NCBI GenBank assembly: GCA_045613545.1
Contig: JAZLBD010000001.1
Span: 48,199-112,198, forward strand
DNA from: Scatosoma sp045613545
GTDB lineage: Bacteria; Bacillota; Clostridia; Christensenellales; Borkfalkiaceae
Direction of reading: 5' to 3'
Length of the DNA stretch: 64,000 nucleotides
The stretch's first letter is position 1, and the number at the start of each line of letters is the position of its first letter. Below, one piece after another: positions 60,271 to 64,000 of the stretch. The translations under genes and the position numbers were made by a program. The notes beneath the pieces are model-generated. The model was given only the letters and a program-made list of their open reading frames with translations, was not told the DNA's origin and searched no databases.

Positions 60271-62562
60271 ATGGATCTTATTATCGTAGAGTCGCCCTCC
60301 AAGGCGAAAACCATTCAAAAGTATCTCAAAGGCAAGTATCGCGTAGAGGCGTCCGCTGGACATATCCGCGATTTGCCCGTTCACTCGCTCGGCGTAGACG
60401 TGAAGAACAATTACGAACCGAAATACGTCTATTCCGAGGGCAAAGAAAACGTCATTCGCCACCTCACGGAAGCGACGAAAAAGGCGGATCGCGTCTTCCT
60501 TGCAACCGACCCCGACAGAGAGGGAGAGGCGATTTCTTGGCATTTACAAACGGTGCTTAGCTTAAATCCCGAAGGGGAAAACCGCATCGAATTCAACGAG
60601 GTTTCGCAAAAGGCGATCGAACACGCTCTTACCAAGCCCCGTAAAATTAATTATAATTTGGTGGATGCCCAACAAGCGAGACGGGTTCTCGATCGGTTGG
60701 TCGGCTATAAACTTTCCACTTTGCTCAACCATAAGATCGAGGACGAATCTGCAAGCGGGAAACGTACCCTTTCGGGAGGTCGCGTACAGTCGGTTGCTCT
60801 CCGTCTTATCGTGGAGCGAGAACGGGAAATAGACGGGTTCGTACCCAAGGAATATTGGAATATCACGGCGGATCTCCAAGATCAAGAAAAGAAACATTCC
60901 TCTTTCAAGGCTATGCTTGAAAAGAAAGGGATGAAAGCGTATAAGCCCTCCTCGAAAGCGGAGACGGAAGAAGTGCTTTCCCTTTTGAAAAACGGGAAAT
61001 TCGTCTTGAAGAAGGTAAAAAAATCCATCACGAAATCCCACGCCCCCGCGCCCTTTACGACTAGCTCGTTGCAACAAGACGCTTCGAATAAATTGGGGCT
61101 TTCCGCGCCCGAAACGATGAGTCTTGCGCAACACCTCTACGAAGGTATGGACGTCGGTGGCGATCACGTGGCGTTCATCACGTATATGCGTACCGACTCT
61201 GTCCGCGTTTCATTCGAAGCGCAACGTTCGGCGCTCTCGCATATCCGCGCCGTTTATGGGGAAGAATACGCGCCTGAAAAACCCAATTATTACCAAACGA
61301 AAAAAGGCGCGCAAGACGCCCACGAGGCGATTCGTCCCAACGATATTACAATGACGCCCGAAAAGGCGAAAACCTTGCTCGATAAAAAGCACTATTCGCT
61401 CTATAAACTCGTGTACGATCGCTTTATCGCCTCGCAAATGGCGGAGGCGAAATACAATAGCGCGCAAATAGAGATCGAAAACAACGGCTACACGTTCAAA
61501 GCGAGCGGAAAGGTTCTGCTCTTTGCCGGCTACACCGCCGTCTATCAAGACTTCGCCTCGAAAAAAGAGGACGAGGACGAAAGCGCGTCCACGAAACTGT
61601 TGCCCGACCTCCAAGAGGGAGACGTCGTCGACTTATTGCGTTTGACGGAAAAACAAAATTTCACCAAACCCCCTCTTCGTTATACCGACGCGAGTCTTGT
61701 CAAAATTATGGAAGAAAAGGGAATCGGTCGCCCCTCTACCTACGCTTCGATTATCGCTAGGCTCAACCAAAAATACGTGAAAAAGGACGGAAAATACATG
61801 AGACCGATCCCCGTAGCGTATAGCGTCGTGGATATGCTCGTCAAATGTTTCGAAGACGTTATGGATATCGGCTTTACCGCAAACATGGAAACCAAGCTCG
61901 ACGACATTGAAGAGGGTGGAAACGATTGGCGAGAAGTCATTGGCGATTTCTATCCCAGTTTTGAACAAAAATTACGCGCGGCGTCCTCCTACGGCGACGA
62001 ACTGACAAGCGAGCGTTGTGAGAAATGTGGAAACCATATGATCCGTCGTATCGGCAAATACGGGAAATATCTCGCTTGCTCGAACTATCCCGCTTGCAAA
62101 AATATCGTCAGCGAGGGCAAGGAAGAAATTTCTTCCGTTCGCTGTCCCAAGTGCGGAGAAAATATGATCGTGAAAAGCGGAAAATTCGGAAAATTCCTCG
62201 CTTGCCCCAGCTACCCCGATTGTAAAACCACCCTTTCCATGCCGTCCGATGAAGATCCGAATTTTATCGGCGTTTGTCCCGAATGCAACAGTCCTATGAC
62301 GGCGAGAAAATCCAAAAAAGGAAAGGTGTATTATAGTTGTTCCAACTATCCCGCTTGCAAGTTTATGAGTTGGGATATCCCCACGGGCGAGCGTTGTCCT
62401 GCCTGCAAAGAACCGCTTATTCAAACGGCGCGCGGAGTCGTGAAATGCTCGAATAAAGACTGCTCCTACAAAGGGAAAACCGTCGAACGCAAACCGCTTC
62501 CGCTCACGGAAAACGACGATTTCGACTTCCCGCCCTTGCTCGAAGAACCTATTTACGATTGA
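60271..62562 (+). CDS. topA: DNA topoisomerase I
   Basis: 763 residues. TOPRIM domain (MDLIIVESPSKAKTIQKYL, ATDPDREGEAISWHL), active-site region FITYMRTDSVRVS with the catalytic Tyr, IGRPSTYASIIA, and four C-terminal zinc-ribbon repeats: CEKCGNHMIRR, CPKCGENMIVK, CPECNSPMTAR and CPACKEPLIQ. It relaxes negative supercoils. The order dprA-topA-trmFO-hslV is the Bacillus arrangement, without xerC. Confidence 0.98.
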   Translation: MDLIIVESPSKAKTIQKYLKGKYRVEASAGHIRDLPVHSLGVDVKNNYEPKYVYSEGKENVIRHLTEATKKADRVFLATDPDREGEAISWHLQTVLSLNPEGENRIEFNEVSQKAIEHALTKPRKINYNLVDAQQARRVLDRLVGYKLSTLLNHKIEDESASGKRTLSGGRVQSVALRLIVEREREIDGFVPKEYWNITADLQDQEKKHSSFKAMLEKKGMKAYKPSSKAETEEVLSLLKNGKFVLKKVKKSITKSHAPAPFTTSSLQQDASNKLGLSAPETMSLAQHLYEGMDVGGDHVAFITYMRTDSVRVSFEAQRSALSHIRAVYGEEYAPEKPNYYQTKKGAQDAHEAIRPNDITMTPEKAKTLLDKKHYSLYKLVYDRFIASQMAEAKYNSAQIEIENNGYTFKASGKVLLFAGYTAVYQDFASKKEDEDESASTKLLPDLQEGDVVDLLRLTEKQNFTKPPLRYTDASLVKIMEEKGIGRPSTYASIIARLNQKYVKKDGKYMRPIPVAYSVVDMLVKCFEDVMDIGFTANMETKLDDIEEGGNDWREVIGDFYPSFEQKLRAASSYGDELTSERCEKCGNHMIRRIGKYGKYLACSNYPACKNIVSEGKEEISSVRCPKCGENMIVKSGKFGKFLACPSYPDCKTTLSMPSDEDPNFIGVCPECNSPMTARKSKKGKVYYSCSNYPACKFMSWDIPTGERCPACKEPLIQTARGVVKCSNKDCSYKGKTVERKPLPLTENDDFDFPPLLEEPIYD

Positions 62563-62563
62563 T

Positions 62564-63874
62564 ATGAACGAACAAATACAACCGCGTATTTTGGTGGTGG
62601 GCGCGGGGCTTGCCGGATGCGAGGCGTCCTATTTCCTCGCTCAAAAAGGCTACCTCGTCACCCTCGCCGATATGAAACCGAAAAAATTTAGCCCTGCGCA
62701 CGAAAATCCGCTCTTTTGCGAGCTCGTGTGCTCGAACTCCCTCAAAAGCGACGACGCCTACGCAAACGCGTGCGGTCTTTTGAAAGAGGAAATGCGACGA
62801 ATCGGCTCGATTACGATGGAAGCCGCCGCCCACTCGAAAGTGCCGGCTGGCTCCGCTTTAGCGGTCGATCGCGACTTGTTCGCCTCTTACGTGACGAACG
62901 CTTTGCGTTCGCATAAAAATATTCGCGTTTTAGAAGAGGAAATCACCGCTCTTCCCACGAAAGACTACGATTTTATCATCGTGGCGACGGGTCCGCTTAC
63001 GAGCGAGCCTTTCAGCGAGCATTTGCGCTCTCTCACCGGCGAAAATTTGCACTTTTTCGACGCGTCCGCCCCTATCGTGGCGACGGACAGCATTGATTTT
63101 ACCTGCGTGTTCACGGGTGATCGCTACGGGAAAGGCACGGGGGATTATATCAACTGTCCGATGACGAAAGAAGAATATTACGCTTTTGTGGACGCTTTGT
63201 TGGCGGCGGAACGCGTGGAATTACACGAATTTGAAAAGGGTGAAATTTTCGAAGGTTGTATGCCGATAGAAGTTATGGCTTCGCGCGGGCGAGATACTTT
63301 GCGTTATGGTACGTTGAAACCCGTTGGTTTGGCGGATGAGGACGGTAAACGTCCGTATGCGGTGTTGCAGCTTCGTAAGGAAAACGAAGAGGGAACGACG
63401 TATAATTTGGTGGGATTCCAAACAAATTTGAAATTCCCTGAACAAAAACGAGTATTTTCTATGATTCCTGCTTTAAAGAATGCCGATTATTTGCGTTATG
63501 GCGTAATGCATAGAAATACGTATATTCAATCTCCTGATGTTTTAAATCGTGATTTTTCGTTTAAGAATAATCGAAGGCTGTTTTTTGCAGGGCAGATAAC
63601 GGGCGTAGAAGGGTATGTAGAAAGCGCGGCAAGCGGGCTTTTGGCGGCGATTCATATCACCGATGAAATCCTTGGACGACCCACCCATGTATTTGATGAG
63701 CGCACAATTTGCGGAGCTTTAGAAACGCATATTTCCACAAAAGTAAAGGATTTTCAACCCATGAATGCGAATTTCGGGATATTGTCTTCTTTACCTGTGC
63801 GTATCAAAGACAAAAAGGAACGTTATCACGCCTTAGCGGAACGTGCTTTGGAATGTATTAAAGAAACGTTGTGA
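62564..63874 (+). CDS. trmFO: Methylenetetrahydrofolate-tRNA (uracil-5-)-methyltransferase TrmFO
   Basis: 436 residues. FAD-binding N-terminus ILVVGAGLAGCEASYFLAQ, folate/FAD region ENPLFCELVCSNSLKSDDA, and C-terminal LFFAGQITGVEGYVESAASG are diagnostic. It makes ribothymidine-54 in tRNA with folate and FAD. The start is one base after the topA stop. Codon use changes sharply inside the gene near 63.2 kb: before it 6 of 9 Tyr codons are TAC, after it all 8 are TAT. Confidence 0.96.
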   Translation: MNEQIQPRILVVGAGLAGCEASYFLAQKGYLVTLADMKPKKFSPAHENPLFCELVCSNSLKSDDAYANACGLLKEEMRRIGSITMEAAAHSKVPAGSALAVDRDLFASYVTNALRSHKNIRVLEEEITALPTKDYDFIIVATGPLTSEPFSEHLRSLTGENLHFFDASAPIVATDSIDFTCVFTGDRYGKGTGDYINCPMTKEEYYAFVDALLAAERVELHEFEKGEIFEGCMPIEVMASRGRDTLRYGTLKPVGLADEDGKRPYAVLQLRKENEEGTTYNLVGFQTNLKFPEQKRVFSMIPALKNADYLRYGVMHRNTYIQSPDVLNRDFSFKNNRRLFFAGQITGVEGYVESAASGLLAAIHITDEILGRPTHVFDERTICGALETHISTKVKDFQPMNANFGILSSLPVRIKDKKERYHALAERALECIKETL

Positions 63875-63882
63875 GGAATATT

Positions 63883-64000
63883 ATGGAATTTAGAGGAACG
63901 ACGATTTGCGCAGTCAAGCGTAATGGTGTAACGGCGATTGCGGGCGACGGTCAAGTGACGATGGGCGAATCGGTGATTTTTAAAAATACAGCAATTAAAG
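63883..64000 (+). CDS. hslV: ATP-dependent protease subunit HslV (ClpQ/CodW), 5' part only
   Basis: 39 codons before the window ends. The segment TTICAVKRNGVTAIAGDGQV then TMGESVIFKNTAIK matches HslV; Thr6 or Thr7 would be the catalytic N-terminal threonine after processing. GAGGAA precedes the ATG. hslU and probably codY should follow, as in Bacillus. Confidence 0.93.
   Translation, partial: MEFRGTTICAVKRNGVTAIAGDGQVTMGESVIFKNTAIK

Overview
The window looks like a chromosomal stretch from an uncultured, anaerobic, spore-forming Clostridia (Firmicutes) lineage. Evidence: sporulation genes of the YqfC/YqfD and SipL types, the Gram-positive gene orders veg-ispE, phoH-ybeY-era-yqzL-recO, tig-clpP-clpX-lon-engB and dprA-topA-trmFO-hslV, a two-gene ABC exporter with one degenerate ATP site, rubredoxin, pyruvate phosphate dikinase and teichoic-acid-type enzymes. 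Promoters are mostly textbook SigA (TTGACA-17-TATAAT). A Christensenellales-like gut lineage is my best guess, at low confidence. I saw no rRNA or tRNA gene, CRISPR array, transposase, integrase or complete prophage.

Layout. 1-2.9 kb (minus): rpmE, a DUF1385-PrmC fusion and prfA (cut by the window edge). 3.1-4.7 kb (plus): an MDR-type dehydrogenase and a YfcE-type phosphoesterase. 4.8-8.7 kb: queH, rubredoxin, an 830-base hairpin-rich gap, a DUF368 (PopT-type) transporter and an unknown acidic protein. 8.7-15.1 kb (minus): tig-clpP-clpX-lon-engB, the protein-quality operon. 15.3-16.9 kb (plus): rqcH. 17-26.2 kb (minus): a MacB/FtsX-like ABC transporter, then an envelope operon of two LTA-synthase-like membrane phosphotransferases, a YidC-CDP-glycerol glycerophosphotransferase fusion and a small membrane protein. 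26.4-29.5 kb: Fe-type alcohol dehydrogenase and M13 peptidase. 29.6-33.0 kb: an AT-rich accessory island bounded by a copied ppdK 3' end. 33.0-50.5 kb (minus): ppdK, gtrA, an Mrr-like nuclease, recO-yqzL-era-ybeY-pgpH-phoH-yqfD-yqfC, the ABC exporter pair, a membrane protein, ispE and a SipL-like spore protein. 50.6 kb: veg. 50.9-51.6 kb: a small mobile-looking cassette. 51.7-57.3 kb (minus): uvrB-uvrA and two membrane-tethered winged-helix proteins. 57.6-64 kb (plus): comM, dprA, topA, trmFO and the start of hslV.

How the genes work together. Most of the window is housekeeping: translation release, proteolysis, excision repair, 16S rRNA maturation, isoprenoid synthesis and c-di-AMP turnover. 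The most distinctive native system is the 20.0-26.1 kb operon. It joins a membrane insertase to a teichoic-acid-type polymerase domain beside two paralogous phosphoglycerol-transferase-like enzymes, which suggests a dedicated glycerol-phosphate polymer pathway.

The most unusual accessory signal is a pair of cassette-like elements carrying unrelated cargo (a GrpB-family protein and a lipoprotein). They share an end of about 80 bases and both lie in the loop of an intrinsic terminator at the 3' end of a core gene (ppdK, and the convergent veg/uvrA pair). The ppdK island also carries two XRE regulators, one fused to an FtsK/SpoIIIE gamma-type DNA-binding domain. A 22-codon hydrophobic peptide gene lies beside them, and all three share the same short motif in their 5' leaders.
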